Assembly (NCBI GenBank): GCA_029449245.1
Contig: JANATF010000007.1
Coordinates: 1,240,001-1,304,000, forward strand
From: Mortierella alpina
Taxonomy: Eukaryota > Mortierellomycota > Mortierellomycetes > Mortierellales > Mortierellaceae
Length of the DNA: 64,000 nucleotides
Direction of reading: 5' to 3'
Shown here: positions 32,926 to 45,718 of the stretch, piece after piece
Layout of the letters: each line of letters starts with the position of its first letter
How positions within the stretch are numbered: the stretch's first letter is position 1
The notes under the pieces: generated by a model
The model's database searches: none
Seen by the model: the letters and a program-made list of their open reading frames with translations, nothing else
What the model was told of the DNA's origin: nothing
Translations under genes and position numbers: made by a program

Positions 32926-34932
32926 ATGCCGCCAAACAGCCTGGTTCGTGCTTGCTTCTTCCAACAGCACCACCAAAAACACGCCATGACCCATGCACAC
33001 TCATGGTGTTAACACCGCCTCCTTCTGAAATGAATCCGACCATGTAGATTCCAAAGAGTGCTTGGCCGCGAGCAACACTCCTTCTGGTGACTCTGGAAAG
33101 TATCATCGGTTTGGTACTAGTGTCCCTTGTTCTGCAAGAACATATCCTTCGGTATGGGCTGCTTTTGCAGGCTATCCTTGAGCGCTGTACAAGTGTCGGT
33201 CTTTTCAATGTCTGATCAATGTTCTATATCTATGCGGTCTGATGCACGTTGGCAACGCTGAAAAAAAATAGGATCGAACAACCACGCGCAGGAAACTCTC
33301 TGAGGTAAAGTCCCTTACTCTTCGCTTACCTTTGGCGCTAACCCTTTTCTTTTCTTTTCTCGGTGCCTTTGCTGCGTCTTTTTTGCATCCATACTTTATT
33401 CCTGGGGTCGACTCACAAAATCCTCTCTTCCAACTGACCTCATAGTACACCCAACGTCATATACCCCATTCTGTACCTCATGGCCATTGTCAGCTTGTTC
33501 ACGCTATGCGTGGATGCCATGTACCATCGGAACCAGATCCAGGTGGTAGCCTTTACGTTCTTCAACTTTTTGTGCTTCAGCTGTAAGTTCACACGGATTC
33601 CGATTCTCAAAATAGGAGAGGCATATGTATCCCTGTGGGACCAACTCCTCACGTTTCTTACCTTTTTCACGATTCTTCCATTTGATCTCAGACGGCATCA
33701 TCCAGACAATAAACGACTGGCATGCTGTTGGCTCAGGAGGGCCGTTGAAGGCGTACAATGTGGCGACCACCGTTACCTTGGGCGTATGCACTGTATTTCT
33801 CGTTTATGCCACTTGCAAACTGTCGAAAGTATTTGGCTGGGAGATGTACCGGTTCCTTGGAGCGTAAGTGTTCATCAGCATATCTACAATGGGATGCTGT
33901 AGTGTGAAAATGGAAAGCGCTAACTTTGCATTGTATCTCCTTCTTGACTTGGATAGTGACCTGAGAATGCGAAGTAAGTATTGTGGCCAATTATTGAACA
34001 CTTCACGATGCATTGCTGATCTAGCAAAGCCAGAGAGTCCTTGGTCTAACCCTTTCATTGTTCCTGACAACTCGTATTGTATTCCTTAGAGATGCACAAG
34101 GGATATGAGATCCTCATTACGCTGCTGAAGTTCGACGTCTTCTTCTTTGTTGCCTATGCCATCCAAATGTTCACACTTGTCGACACCACCGACAAGATGG
34201 TCATTGCAACCTTCAAGGACGGTACAACACTAGCACGACAGCAGCTCTTGATTGGACTTGCCATGCCTGCCTCCATCATCTTGCTCGTCCTTGCGTTTTT
34301 TGGCGTCAGGAAGGAAAACCGCATCGCCACCATCTTTGTGATGGTGTGCTTGGCAGCAGCGGAGCCGTATTTTATCTACCAGCTGGTGTATCTGCGTCTC
34401 CCGCAGAACAGGGATCGCTTCATCAACTCGGTCAAGTACCTCACCTTCTTCAGTAAGTATCGATACCGTTACTTTCTCGAGAACCATACGTGATGCTATT
34501 TTTGCTATCCAGTGAAAGGCTCCTTTTTGACACGATTGTTTTTTTTTGCTCTTGTTGTTGCTCCCAGTTGCAGTGACCATGGTCCTAGTCCTGATGACCC
34601 TTTTCAACATGGTGTACTGCTTCCGCAACTTTGGCAAGGGTCTCTTGATCTCGCAAAAGAGCAAGGTTTCGATCAAGAAGCGGCCCTTTGAGATTGACGA
34701 GGACCCGACAGAGTCAGTGCCTTCGATGCCTGTGGAGTCCAAGCATGGCGATGATGATGGCGCGACTCAGAACCTGATGGCCTATCCGGCGCTGAAGAAG
34801 ATTCAGGAGACGTACCACATCCCGCCCACCACCAGTGGCGAGTCCTCACGGACGAACAACAGCCAGGGCGCCAAGGGACATCCACCGCATCGCGTCGAGC
34901 GGTCGTATGATGACAAGATGGAGATTGAATAA
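32926..34932 (+). CDS. UPF0658 Golgi apparatus membrane protein
   Basis: Seven exons: 32926-32943, 33048-33151, 33446-33582, 33692-33863, 33957-33973, 34090-34452 and 34568-34932, giving 391 residues, the usual size of this fungal family (fission yeast SPAC1952.10c type). About seven membrane helices are visible, including TLLLVTLESIIGLVLVSLVL, YPILYLMAIVSLFTLCVDAM, VATTVTLGVCTVFLVYATC, FDVFFFVAYAIQMF, LIGLAMPASIILLVLAFFG, IFVMVCLAAAEPYFIYQLVY and FIAVTMVLVLMTLFNMVYCF. The cytosolic tail is basic then acidic. Exon 1 (18 nt, MPPNSL) is supported by phase and by donor GTTCGT, a form used elsewhere here; exon 5 has 17 nt. Intron 2 is 294 nt, unusually long. The molecular function of the family is not established; localisation to the Golgi comes from fission yeast data. 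Confidence 0.85.
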
Positions 34933-35290
34933 AAACACACATTCGGTTCAGCGTCCAACAGGAGGTAGCGTAGTGTGCTTGTTTGGCCGTCGCGACTGAG
35001 GATAATGTTGCGTAATCTTGGGCTAGAGATTTGGTTCCCACCAACTATCCCTTTATCTGTCAAGAGTAGCGAAACTAAGCTGAACAAGGTGGGATATCAT
35101 TGACATATCAGCTATGACAACCAAACCTCTCTTAGTTTGTCAACTCTTCAACTCTTATGCAACTATTCCCATGCCCTCTTTCAGTGTTTTCTTTATGAAC
35201 AACGCATTGTCGCCCATCGCGTACGTAAAAACCACCTCTGCAACACCACATATTCTCGTGCTCCCTCGGGCGCGTTTGCTCACAGTGGTA

Positions 35291-35304
35291 ATGCAAATTT
35301 GCAT
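35291..35304. promoter_or_regulatory. perfect 14-bp palindrome upstream of a TATA box
   Basis: ATGCAAATTTGCAT is its own reverse complement and lies 16 bp before TATAAAAA. It looks like two overlapping octamer-like half sites and could bind a dimeric factor. Confidence 0.5.
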
Positions 35305-35320
35305 GAGAGACAGCTGAAAG

Positions 35321-35328
35321 TATAAAAA
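35321..35328 (+). promoter_or_regulatory. TATA box
   Basis: TATAAAAA lies 254 bp upstream of the ATG at 35582, implying a long pyrimidine-rich leader. Confidence 0.6.
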
Positions 35329-35581
35329 GGACCTCGCTTGCCCCTATTTCTCTATCTCACTCGCTTTTCCCTCTCTCCATACACCAGTCTACTGCTCAAC
35401 GTTTGCTTCGCCTCGTGGACCTAGTGCTCTCATTCCCCCTGGCCCTGCTCATTCTTACCCCATTCCATTGCTCGTTGCACATACAGACATTCCTTCAAGA
35501 CCTGTTCTCCTTTCCGCAACAACCAAAGCACAAAAAGAACAAAAAAAAACAGTATATTTCTCACGGTAGTCTTACGCCACG

Positions 35582-38500
35582 ATGTCGCCTACTCAGTTCC
35601 AGGAAGACTACGCCCTGAACCCGGCCGAACGACCGCAGCTCGTCAAGGCCACCACGCCCGGTACCGAGGAACACCATCTCTACCACCTCCGATACCTGTC
35701 CCAGCAACTGCAGACGGGAGAGCTTCCTATCACGCCCCAGACCATCGCCGACGCCACGGCACTCTTAGAGTCGGCCGAAAAGTCGGGGGTCTGCGATGAC
35801 TATGAGCAGCTCGAGCAGCTAAGAGCCCAGATCGCGCTTTTGGCGTTCCCGGTCAAGCCAGACATCCTCCGCAAGATGCTGCCTTACGACTCTAGCATGG
35901 CCGCCGTCGAGCAAGGCGAGGACGATCCTGAAGGTGTCTCTGAAGACGACGATACACAGTCCACAGATGCGGCTAGCAAGATACCCGTGGCTCTCGATCA
36001 AACTCTGCTGGATACCGAGATGCTGACGGAGAAGCTACTGGATGAGATTGAGAGCAACTTTTACTCTGTCAACTTCAGCCGAGACGCATGGCCTCACCTG
36101 CTGGTACAGCCAAGGATGGAGACCATCCTCGACAACCTGGACCCTGACCAACTCCGCTACCTCCTTAGCATAGACTTTCTATACTCGTCCAAGAGTCTCG
36201 AGATCCTGGGCAGAGCTGATGCCAGTCGACTGGATCAGGTCATTGTCAAAATCATCCTCCGTCTTTATCAGGAAAAAAAGGTTGACTTTTCTCATAGCAA
36301 CCTTGGATTTGGCAACCTAACCTGGTCACAGCTCATGACTATCAAGGAGGAGCAGCCGCAAATCATGAACGACGAGGCATTCGTCGGCTTGCTTGAGAAG
36401 AGAATCATCCCGCAACCATTTCCGGAGAATAAAGAGGTCGCCCATGAGGATTGGCTCTCTCGGATGAGGGCCTTTGTTGACGAGCTGTCGCCAAAGTTCA
36501 ACCGATACAAACTGGCGGTGTATCTGATGAGTCTCGAGCACGATCTATCTGTGGGAGTCGTAAGCGAGGCTACTTTCAAGAGGCAAGTACAATCAAAGGG
36601 GATCGTTCAAGGCATGATCTATTCTTTCACGCTCGAATGTACCAATTCACTAATACTATCGCTGTTCTTTGTATGCAGATACGTGGCGATACCAAGGAAC
36701 CGTCCGCATTACAACCAAAGAACGCTGGATACCATCGAGCGCGACTTGCAAGTGAATCTCGGCAACTATCAGCCTCTCAACTATTGGTCTGAGGTAGGTG
36801 TCCGATATGCACATGGCAACTTTGTGATTCACATTAGAAACTCGCACTTACCAAGTTTTACTGCTTTTTTGACGTGGGTGCATGTAGCGGGTTAGTGTTC
36901 CGACCAGCACACGAGACGATGAGGTGATAAAGGAGTGCCTGTCTCGATTTATGCTCGAGAAGAGGTCGGCGGATGAGTATGAGCACCTCTTTGAGGTCAA
37001 AACCTTCTTGAACCCGTTACTTGCCCGAGTTATGCTCATGTCTGGCGACAAAGATGTTACCAAATGGTAAGTGATATCGACGGCGGAAGAGATCTCGATT
37101 GTATTATTGTTTGTCGATTGATGCAATGATGAAAGTAGCGCCATTCATGCAATTTCGTTACTGACTCCGTATGTCTCTCTTTTATGCTAAAAGGTCTGGG
37201 TTACTCTCCAGCCTTGAGAGTATTACTCAATTGGCTGAACAGACCATCCTCAAGTTTGCGCCCGACAACCCAACTGAGTTCCTACCAACAGACAATGTCG
37301 TCTTCAAGCTGAGGGCAAAGAATGCGAAGCGCATCCTTGTGCGCGTGTTTGAAGTGAAGACGTTTGAATACCTTCAGCAGTACGGAGACTCGGTCATGGG
37401 CAAGAACCTGAATCTGGATGGACTGACGCCAAACTGGGAACACAACTTGGTGCTGGATCGCCCTCCGATGGAGATGCACGATGTTGTGATCGAACTGCCA
37501 GAGCTGGTTAACAGACGAGGAGCGTTTGTGATGGATGTCATCAGCAACGGCGAGAACAGCTGTGCTTACTTTACGAAGGTAAGAATTGAGCATTGGGTAT
37601 TTTTATCGCCTCTTGTTAGCGGAGTTGCAAGCTTGACCCACAGCTGACGTTTTGTGTTTTGTATCGTTGAACTACTGTAGGGATGTCTGGATTTTGTTGA
37701 GAGGCAGAGCGTTGCAGGACATGTCTTGACCATCCTCGATGAGAATCAGGAAGTCCTTTCGGAAAAGTGCAGCGTCTGGTTGAATGGCTATTATTACAGG
37801 GTATGTACATCGCTCCACAATATCCCCTCCTTCTCTCTCTCACTCTCTCTCTCTCAATGACCGAGCCAACACCAATGCTTACCGCGAAAACTCGTGTTGT
37901 ATTATCGTAGCCGAACGGAGACGGAGATATCATTGTCCCGTATCGTAAGCCATCGTCGTCCTCCAGCTCCAGTATTTACCTCATTCACGATGGTTTCACG
38001 ACCCGCCGAGCCTTTGCGCACCGCGTAGAGGAATACAGTATCCAGCTTGCTTGCCACATTGATCACGAGTCCATTGTTGTTGGGGCCACTGCTAAGGTAA
38101 GCAAGCATTTGATTTTCAATGCAGCCGTGGGATAATCTTTGCTCCTTTGCGATATGCTAGGTCCGCAATAACATATTTGACACGTTCCATATTTTTAGGT
38201 TTTGATGAAGCCCACGGTCCTAATCGCGGGAAACGCGGTCATCTGCCCGATTAGCCTACTGGAGCAGGTGCAGCTCACCATCCAGTCAGACGACACTACC
38301 GCCATCTCCACGACAAACACCGTGTCGGATTTCAAGATACACGATGTTGACTGGTCCGAGTACAACTTCCAGGTGCCTGCAAACCTAGCGGCTATTCGTG
38401 TGATAATCGCGGCAAAGATCAAGGTCATTTCAACGGGAGAGTACCAGGACTTGCGCGTTTCTCGCGACTTTAGTTTTGAGAGGTATGCAAACTCGAGTGA

Positions 38501-41500
38501 ACGATGGGAAAATATGAAATGTATGCTTATGCTATATCGACACAGGGCAATATATGCGCTGCTAATGCTTCCTTCTCATTTATAGCCCCACCCCGGATCA
38601 AAGTGTCTATTTCATGAATAGTCATGGTCTCTGGGACAACAAACGTGTGTCTGGAGAGATCGTGTCCCTTCTCCGAAAGAGGCATGATGGTTACAGGATC
38701 CTCGTACTCGGGAAGAACGGCGAACCTCGTTCGAATATTCCTCTAGAGTTCAAGATCAGTCATCTTGCCCCTATCTCGCCCCTCGAAACACATCTGCGGA
38801 CGGATGACAATGGCGAGATTTTTTTGGGACCATTGCAGGATATCGATGCGGTTCTCTGTAAGACCACAGGTACAGCTTGGCGGATCGCTGAAAACGATGC
38901 ATACGTTTACCCAAAAGACATACACAGTGTTGAGGGCGAAGTCGTTTCGCTGCCATTGGCACGTCAGGATACCATAGCGATCCGGAAGGTTGCCCTGCAC
39001 TCGGTAACAGGATCAGGGGACTCCGATAGGTAATTCACACTCTGGCTCCAGCGTTAGGGCATCGGGATGATGGATATTTAGGAACCAATGACTGATTTTA
39101 CCATGCATCGTACTCTACAGATGCGTTCTTGAGGACTGTACCAGCAACGTCCGACTCGAAAACGGGCTGCTCACTATCAAGGGTCTACACGCAGGATATT
39201 ACAGTTTCAGAATCGGGAGCACAGTCAGTTGCCGACTTGTAATTGCTCCTGCGAGAGATGCAAAGGCCAAGAAGATTACAGGACTGGAAGATTACCTAGT
39301 GGGATCTGACCCAATGTTGGAACTCCTGGACTGCACAAAGGCTCCACTACACATGGCAAAACCTGCGATCAATGCTCAGGAGCAGTCTGTTGACATCCAA
39401 CTCTACAATTGGACCCTGGACACCAGACTCTGTGTCGTTGCGACGAGGTTTCTGCCTATCGACGGAACACTCTTCCAGAAACTCCAGGTGTTGGATGCAG
39501 AGGCCCCATGGGCGATGGAGAAGACACGGCTGACGCTCACCTCGTTCAAGACTGGACGGGTCCTTGGAGAGGAGTACCAATATATTTTGAATCGCAAAGC
39601 GCGATCTGCACATTGGGCGGGCAATCTGTTGACGAAGCCGAGTGCTCTCCTTTCGCCTTGGGTAAGCAAACTACGACGTGACTATAGTGGCATAGAGTAG
39701 TGTAGATCTTTTTTGCATGGCCGTGTTGCTAATTAATTTGCTGTATATTCATACATACGATAGAACATCGCGGACACTACGATGTCTGAGCAACGTATGA
39801 GGGAAGTTGTGACTACGAAAGAATGCGGCGGCGAGGTGTCCATGGATGAGATGCAACGGTGTCTTCCGCGCATTAAGAAAATGAGCTCATTTAGGCGCAC
39901 CTCAGTTTCCGCCCAAAAGCCTCCGCTCCTTAACTTCTTTGCCCACCCTAGCGTGGTGCTCGTCAACTTGAAGCCAGATTCTGCTACTGGTGTGGTTCGC
40001 CTTCCTCTTTCAACTTTCCAGGAGTCAACATTCATCCAGGTCTTCGCGGCGGATGGTCACCAGGCCGTTCAAAGGTCTACAGCCCTGCCTCAACACCCAG
40101 CTGACGCTCTCGGGTTCCAGAAGAGGGACTTGAGGTTCAAGAGCGCGCTGGACCACACCAAGCACTACATTGGCGAGAGGACTGGGGTTAATCTGGACCC
40201 AAAGTTGCAGCCAGGCGCCTCTGAAAACGCACATTCATCAATTCGCGAGGCAACCATCACTCTTGCGTCGAACATGAGTGCTCCTTCGTTGGTTCGCGTC
40301 GTCAACACGGTCGGCCAAGTTTATGACTTGATGCTGACGTTGCTGGAAAGCGAAGCCGACAAAGAGAATCTCCGCAAGTTCAGTTTCATCAAGGACTGGC
40401 ATCACCTTTCGACTGATGCCAAGAAAGAAAAATATTCAAAGTGGAATTGTCACGAGCTCAACCTATTCCTCTACAGGAAAGATCGCGCGTTCTTTGATGC
40501 TGCCGTGTCGCCGTTCCTGAAGGTAGGTCAGCAAGGTGTCTCGCACCAATGTTTGTTTTCATCTTTGGAGAATCATTTTTGAGGCACTAACGAATACTCA
40601 CCCTTTCTTTATACATGATCGTTACACAAATTAGAACAAGATGCTGAAATCCTTCTTGGATGAGTACTTTGTGGGCGCGCCACTTGAGAAATACGTTGCA
40701 CTCGACCAGTTCAGCATGTTGACATGCATGGAAAAGTGCCTCTTGGCTCAGCGCATTCCTGGACTTCGACCTGCAGTGATCCGCTGGATCAAGGACAGGG
40801 CTCAAAATGCGCGTGCGGCACGCAGTGTCAAACTTTTCAATACTGTCATGAACTCTGGCAACCTCAAAGAATCGACTTCAGGAGGAGGAGGAGGAAGAGG
40901 AGGAGAGGAAGCGGACTCCGACAATGCTGTGCAATACTCGGCAACGGCGCCGTCTTACTCGCCGACGTCGCCGTCTTACAGTCCAACGTATGTTGAATGG
41001 ATTATACGAACTTTTGCTGCCTAACTATTGTCTCGTGGCGGTTCCTGACGCTTCTCCTCCCTTAATGTCCCTTTCAATCACTGCGCACTCTGTGAAAAAT
41101 AGCGCCGTTGTCAATGAAACGAGCTATGAGATGGTCGAGAATCTTCCACGTGCAGTGGGAGCTAGCCGTAGTGCGCCAACCCGCATGCTTTTGGAAAGCG
41201 ACGGACACAACGGCATGAATAATGCTCATGGTCTCAGCAAAAAGAAGAAGAAGAAGTCCTTCACGGTGCAGAGAGTCGTGGTCGAGCGCGAAATCCAGAG
41301 CCATTTCAAGCCTCTTGATTTGACAAAGGAGATGGCGGAGACGTACTACTACAGTCGAGAGGACATCGTTGAACATGACGATCAAACTGTTAACTTGTTC
41401 TGGCTGGATTTGGCGCAGTGGGATGACTCCAAGGGCGCCTCGTTCCTTACGCAAGTAGGTCATTGTCCATGGGAATTCAAAAGATGGTGCTGTCAATTGA

Positions 41501-44103
41501 AGATGTGTTAACTTTCGCCCTTGCCACTAGAATTTCATTGCAAACGCTGGCTCCTTCACGGATGCAATGGCCACCCTCGCCTTTTTAGATGTGACCTTCC
41601 GTCCCAAGGAGGCCATTCTCAACCGCGCGAGCGATCAGAGCGTTGTTGTTTCGACCGTGTCACCAGCTGTTGTTTTCCACTCTTCCACCAAGGTATAAAT
41701 ATAGTCCTCAAGAGAGTCTACACCGATCTCATGTCCAGGAGGTTTTAAGAGAGACTACTGACGCGATATGTGCTTTACATTTCTCAACAGGAGTTGACAG
41801 AGACGCCCGCAGCAGGTTCAATACTTGTCACGCAACAGTACTTTGATCAGACCGACAAGGAGGAATACGATGAGGTCCGCATGATCCATATCCGCAAGTA
41901 TATCAAGCCGGGCGCTGAGTTCAGACCCCTGGAGACATATGGCGTACATGTCGTCTTGATGAGTAAGCGGATCGCGTGTTTTCTTGATCAACACATAGAC
42001 ATTCAGTCTCCTTATCAATTGTCGAATGCTCGGCAGACTGTTTACTAATGCAAAAATATTTAAACGAGCAGATGCCACTCCAAACCCTATGAGAGTCCAC
42101 TTGGAGGTGCAGATCCCTCAAGGAGCCATCTCGATCTATAACGGCTTGGAGGCTGGACAGGACATTCAACTGCAAAGCCATGGCACATTCCAGTACGAAT
42201 ATGGATTCTACTTTCCCGAGCAAGGCGATTTCCCTCACTATCCTGCGCATGTCTCCGATTACGAGGACATTGTCGCTTACGCTCCAGCTTCGGTCCTTAA
42301 AGTGCGCACTCTTGAGCCGAACCATAAAGACATGGATGCAGCCACTAGTTGGAGCAATGTCGTGAAGCATGGGTCGAAGAATGATATTCTCAGCAAACTG
42401 GAATTAAGCCCGCTGAGCAGCGTACCCGAGGACTTGCTGTATTCTCGATTAATCAAGGACAAGAATTTCTTGCACCAGGTGACCTCCATCCTAAGGTCTC
42501 GTCAAGAGTTCAGTGAGCGTATTTGGAGCGCTGCCTTGTTAACTCAAAGTTGTGAGCTGGTCCAAGAACTTTTGATGCACAGGGCCACTATGAATCTGGA
42601 TGTAGGCTATTGGTTCACATCGAGTACTTTTGTGCGCCATCCTCAGTCGCGGTCTGCAGGAGCGTCGAATCAATCGTTCCGTTATCTAGAGTATTTCCCC
42701 TTGATCAATGCTCGAGGTATTTATGTTTTGTTGCTGCACGACTAACAGTTTAAGAAGCGCTCGCTCAAGCCTTGAGTAACGCATCCATTGTAATGGTGGT
42801 ACTTACGTGTAACTCTCTGTTGGCCTACATAATAGCTCACAAGGCCACTCGTAATGCCACCATTTTGAACGACAAATTCAAGGACCAATACGACCGCTTC
42901 CTTCGTCTGTTGACCCAGAAGCCGCACCACGACGTGAACGATCTACTAATGCTCACTGTGTATCTTCTGGCGCAAGACAGAATCCTTGAAGCCAAACAAC
43001 GGTTCCAGCAGCTGTCTGAGATGATGCACGAGGCGGGAGGTCCAGGCCAGCATGAGTTTTTCCAGCAACTCCAGTACGACTACCTTTGGGCCTACCTCAG
43101 TTTGTGCGTAGAGGTTCAGGCGGACTCTTCGACATCCGGATTGGGTCTGGATTTGGCTGGCGTTCAAAAGATTCTGGACACGTATCGTGAGTACCCGGTC
43201 GAGCGATGGAGCAAGATGTTCAAAGATATGCAGCAGTACGTGGATGAGATTGAGCTGTCGATGACTCCTTCAACGCCACCAACGGTCGGTTCGATGGAAG
43301 GAGTAGCCATGGAAGTGGTTGAGCAAGAGCCGGAAGGTGAGGAGGTCGAGGAAGGCGGACCCGAGGTCCCAGTGTCGGTTGATTTCAAGATTGAAAGCGA
43401 GAGTGTAGTCGCGATCCGACACCGGGGCGTGCGGGAAGTCACGGTCGAGTACTATTCGATCGACGCCGAGACCATGTTCTCTGGCTCGCCTTTGACTTTT
43501 AGTGACCAGGGCGAGAGTGAGTCGAGTAGTTCGAGCGGTAGTTCTGGATCCAATGGCGGCCGCAACAGTGACGACTCGAGCAACAGCTACCGACTGGTCA
43601 AGCCCAATGGGTTGGATACACATGTGGTCAAGCGCGCGGTTCGTGACGAGGGGATCTTGATGATTCCTATCCTGGCACAGTATTTGAACACCAACGTGAT
43701 GATTTCGGTTACGAGCTCGCCTCCAGCCGCGACGCGTACTTGGAAGGCGTATTACTCGCAGACGATTCTTCTGCAGTGTTTGGAACAGTCGGGCACAGTG
43801 AAGGTGATTTCCAAGTCGGATGGACGACCGATCCGCGGTGGATATGTGAAGGTGTATGCAGAGATGAAGCCAGGCTCAGGAGAGACGACGATGTTCTGGA
43901 AAGATGGATATACGGACCTGGTGGGACGATTTGCGTATGCGCAGGTGTCGACAGCTCCTGTTGCTGATGGGGATGCTGGATCTTTGTCGTCCTCGGGGGC
44001 GAGCACGAAGAGTGCGTTGGAGAATGTTAAGCGGTTTGCAGTGTTTGTGGATGGTGGTCGCGAGGGCTGTGTGGTCAAGACGTTGCCTGTTCCTCCGGTG
44101 TAA
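35582..44103 (+). CDS. giant uncharacterised multidomain protein, 2,321 residues
   Basis: Sixteen exons: 35582-36582, 36679-36793, 36888-37066, 37194-37578, 37681-37800, 37911-38096, 38199-38482, 38586-39029, 39121-39661, 39764-40522, 40635-40987, 41103-41454, 41531-41692, 41791-41962, 42072-42716 and 42836-44103. All phases agree. I do not recognise a named family. No signal peptide or membrane helix is evident. The middle is beta-rich with repeats of Ig- or macroglobulin-like style (for example FVMDVISNGENSCAYFTKG, DGFTTRRAFAHRVEEYSIQL). Residues about 1,270-1,420 form a conserved-looking helical block (KWNCHELNLFLYRKDRAFFD, then FLDEYFVGAPLEKYV) that recalls large uncharacterised bacterial proteins, an unverified impression. 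A Gly run and YSATAPSYSPTSPSYSPT sit at 1,439-1,456. The C-terminal part has TPR-like helices (LLMLTVYLLAQDRILEAKQR) and an acidic linker. Intron 1 is GC-AG. Confidence 0.82.
36583..36678 (+). other. GC-AG intron
   Basis: The exon 1 end reads AAGAG|GCAAGTAC, an ideal U1 match with GC instead of GT, and the acceptor is TATGCAG at 36678. Phase 2 entry into YVAIPRNRPHYNQ is required, because the other frame meets a stop at 36790. No GT donor nearby gives phase 2. Confidence 0.7.
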
Positions 44104-44154
44104 AAGATGGGTTTTACGTATTGCAGAACCCTTCATTTGGAATGCTGGATATTG

Positions 44155-44160
44155 AATAAA
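44155..44160 (+). terminator. candidate polyadenylation signal
   Basis: AATAAA lies 52 bp after the stop of the giant gene. Confidence 0.5.
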
Positions 44161-44311
44161 AAATGAATCCCTTTTTCATTGACATTGTTCGCTTGGTTCA
44201 TTGTTGGCTTGCACGTTTATTGACGATGAGGTGGACGGATCATTCCGAGGATATGAAGGTTGGTATAAATCTAGGGTGGTGTAACAGTGGTGTACAGTAA
44301 CACGACCACGA

Positions 44312-45076
44312 TCATGCCTTGCTCTGCACACACAAACCTACTCCAGCGACAACCATCGCCATGCCCATCCACGAACCTAGTGCACGAAAGTAGCAAAAGG
44401 AGAGATAGAGAGTGAGAAATCAGCAAGGCATGCCAGCACATCATCATTGACGCGAACCAGAAAAAAAACGAAGGGATGGACGTGAGTGGACCACGTAAAC
44501 GTACGAGGTGATCCAATGCTTTCTCCCAAGAGGATGCCTGCCAAGGTCGTAAAGATAAAAGTGAGCGAGTTGGTGATGGGCACGGCCAGGGACAGATCGG
44601 CCTTTCCGAGAGTGTGATAGTAAACGACGGATCCGCAGAGGTTGAGGACCAGTGGCAGTACATACTGAACAAACAAAATAATCGATGGTTAACAATTTGA
44701 AAGGGTCGAATGAAAGGGGTTTTTGAGCGGGACTATCGTATGATAACAAATCCAGCGCGTGTTTGTTTCTTTTGAAAGACGGACCTGCCAGCGTGTGAAC
44801 AGGTACCAGTACTCTGCAGCGGCCTGTGCGACCCAGGAGTCTCGCTTGATTGTCTCGAGCCCCTTGGAGCCGTTCTTGATGAATGGGTTGGTGAATCCCC
44901 AGCACAGAGCGACTAATAGCCAGAAAGGACATGTTTTCTTGATTTGTTAGCTGGAGCGGGAAGCGATGGTTGCTCTTTCGACGACTAGACGCGTTGTTCA
45001 GTTGATGAGAGGAAGAGGTGGGTGATGGCCTGCATTTACCGAGGATGAAACCGATGGCGTTTTCTGGAAGAAGCAT
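44312..45076 (-). CDS. TMEM234: TMEM234-family small membrane protein
   Basis: Minus-strand exons 45040-45076, 44785-44912, 44505-44664 and 44312-44376 give 129 residues. The protein reads MLLPENAIGFILV, then ALCWGFTNPFIKNGSKGLE, a loop, LFTRWQYVLPLVLNLCGSVV, YYHTLGKADLSLAVPITNSL and FIFTTLAGILLGESIGSPRS, ending WMGMAMVVAGVGLCVQSKA. The WGxTNP motif, the NLCGS/YY…DLSLAVPITNSL block and the GES/GED turn are TMEM234 signatures. It is a four-helix half-size relative of drug/metabolite (EamA-type) transporters; its function is poorly known. Intron 2 uses donor GTCCGT. The start ATG follows an intron-like upstream sequence but is the first in frame. It is convergent with the giant gene and divergent from the next gene. 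Confidence 0.88.
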
Positions 45077-45718
45077 TGCTGAGGAGTAAGTGCAAAAGAG
45101 GTTTCTTTTTGAACAGGATGGATGCAATTGAGTGCATTGAACTACTTTGAGCAAAGGTGTGTGTGTGCTTATTTCCGGGGCAATCTCATTAGGAAATAGA
45201 GTTTTGACGAGAAGCGCGAGAAGGAAGGACGCGACGAGCGCGCGTTGTGTCTCATTGACTGATGGTGCGGAGGCGCTGCAGGCGGAGCATGGGTCGTGTG
45301 GGACTGTGTGAGACCGCGCTAGGGGTGAGAAGGGTAAATGAAAAAGAGAAAGAAAAAAGAACGGAAGGCTGGAAGAGGCACCTTGGAGGCGCAGACCCTT
45401 TGGTCAAGGCACAGGCCCAAGAGGCGATGAGCGGAAAGGTATATATATCAAGGTATATACGAGGCAGAAGCCCTTCCTCCTCTTCTTCCTCTTCCTCTTC
45501 CTCTTCCTGTTCCTCTGCCTCTGCCTCTGCCTCTGGCTCCGTTTCTCCTCGCCTTCTGCAAACTCATTTCTCTCGTTCCATTTCTTGCCGCGTGCCTGTA
45601 CAGCATTTCTCACGTCTCGTTCGACAGTCATCCTCGTTCATCCATCCTCTGACGCTCACATTCTCGGCCACATCCCACGTCCCATTCACAAACATACCTC
45701 CATCTGCCCACAGTCGCA
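45077..45718. other. bidirectional promoter with TCC-rich microsatellite
   Basis: This gap lies between divergent starts. A (TCTTCC)n/(TCTGCC)n tract spans about 45476-45545 in a pyrimidine-rich leader of the plus gene. The frame at 45262-45864 runs through this repeat and is rejected. A TATATATC element is at 45440. Confidence 0.6.

Larger units (their letters stand above)
34933..35581. other. promoter region of the 2,321-residue gene
   Basis: This 649-bp same-strand gap contains a perfect palindrome at 35291-35304 and TATAAAAA at 35321-35328, followed by a pyrimidine-rich leader. No gene is seen. Confidence 0.65.
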
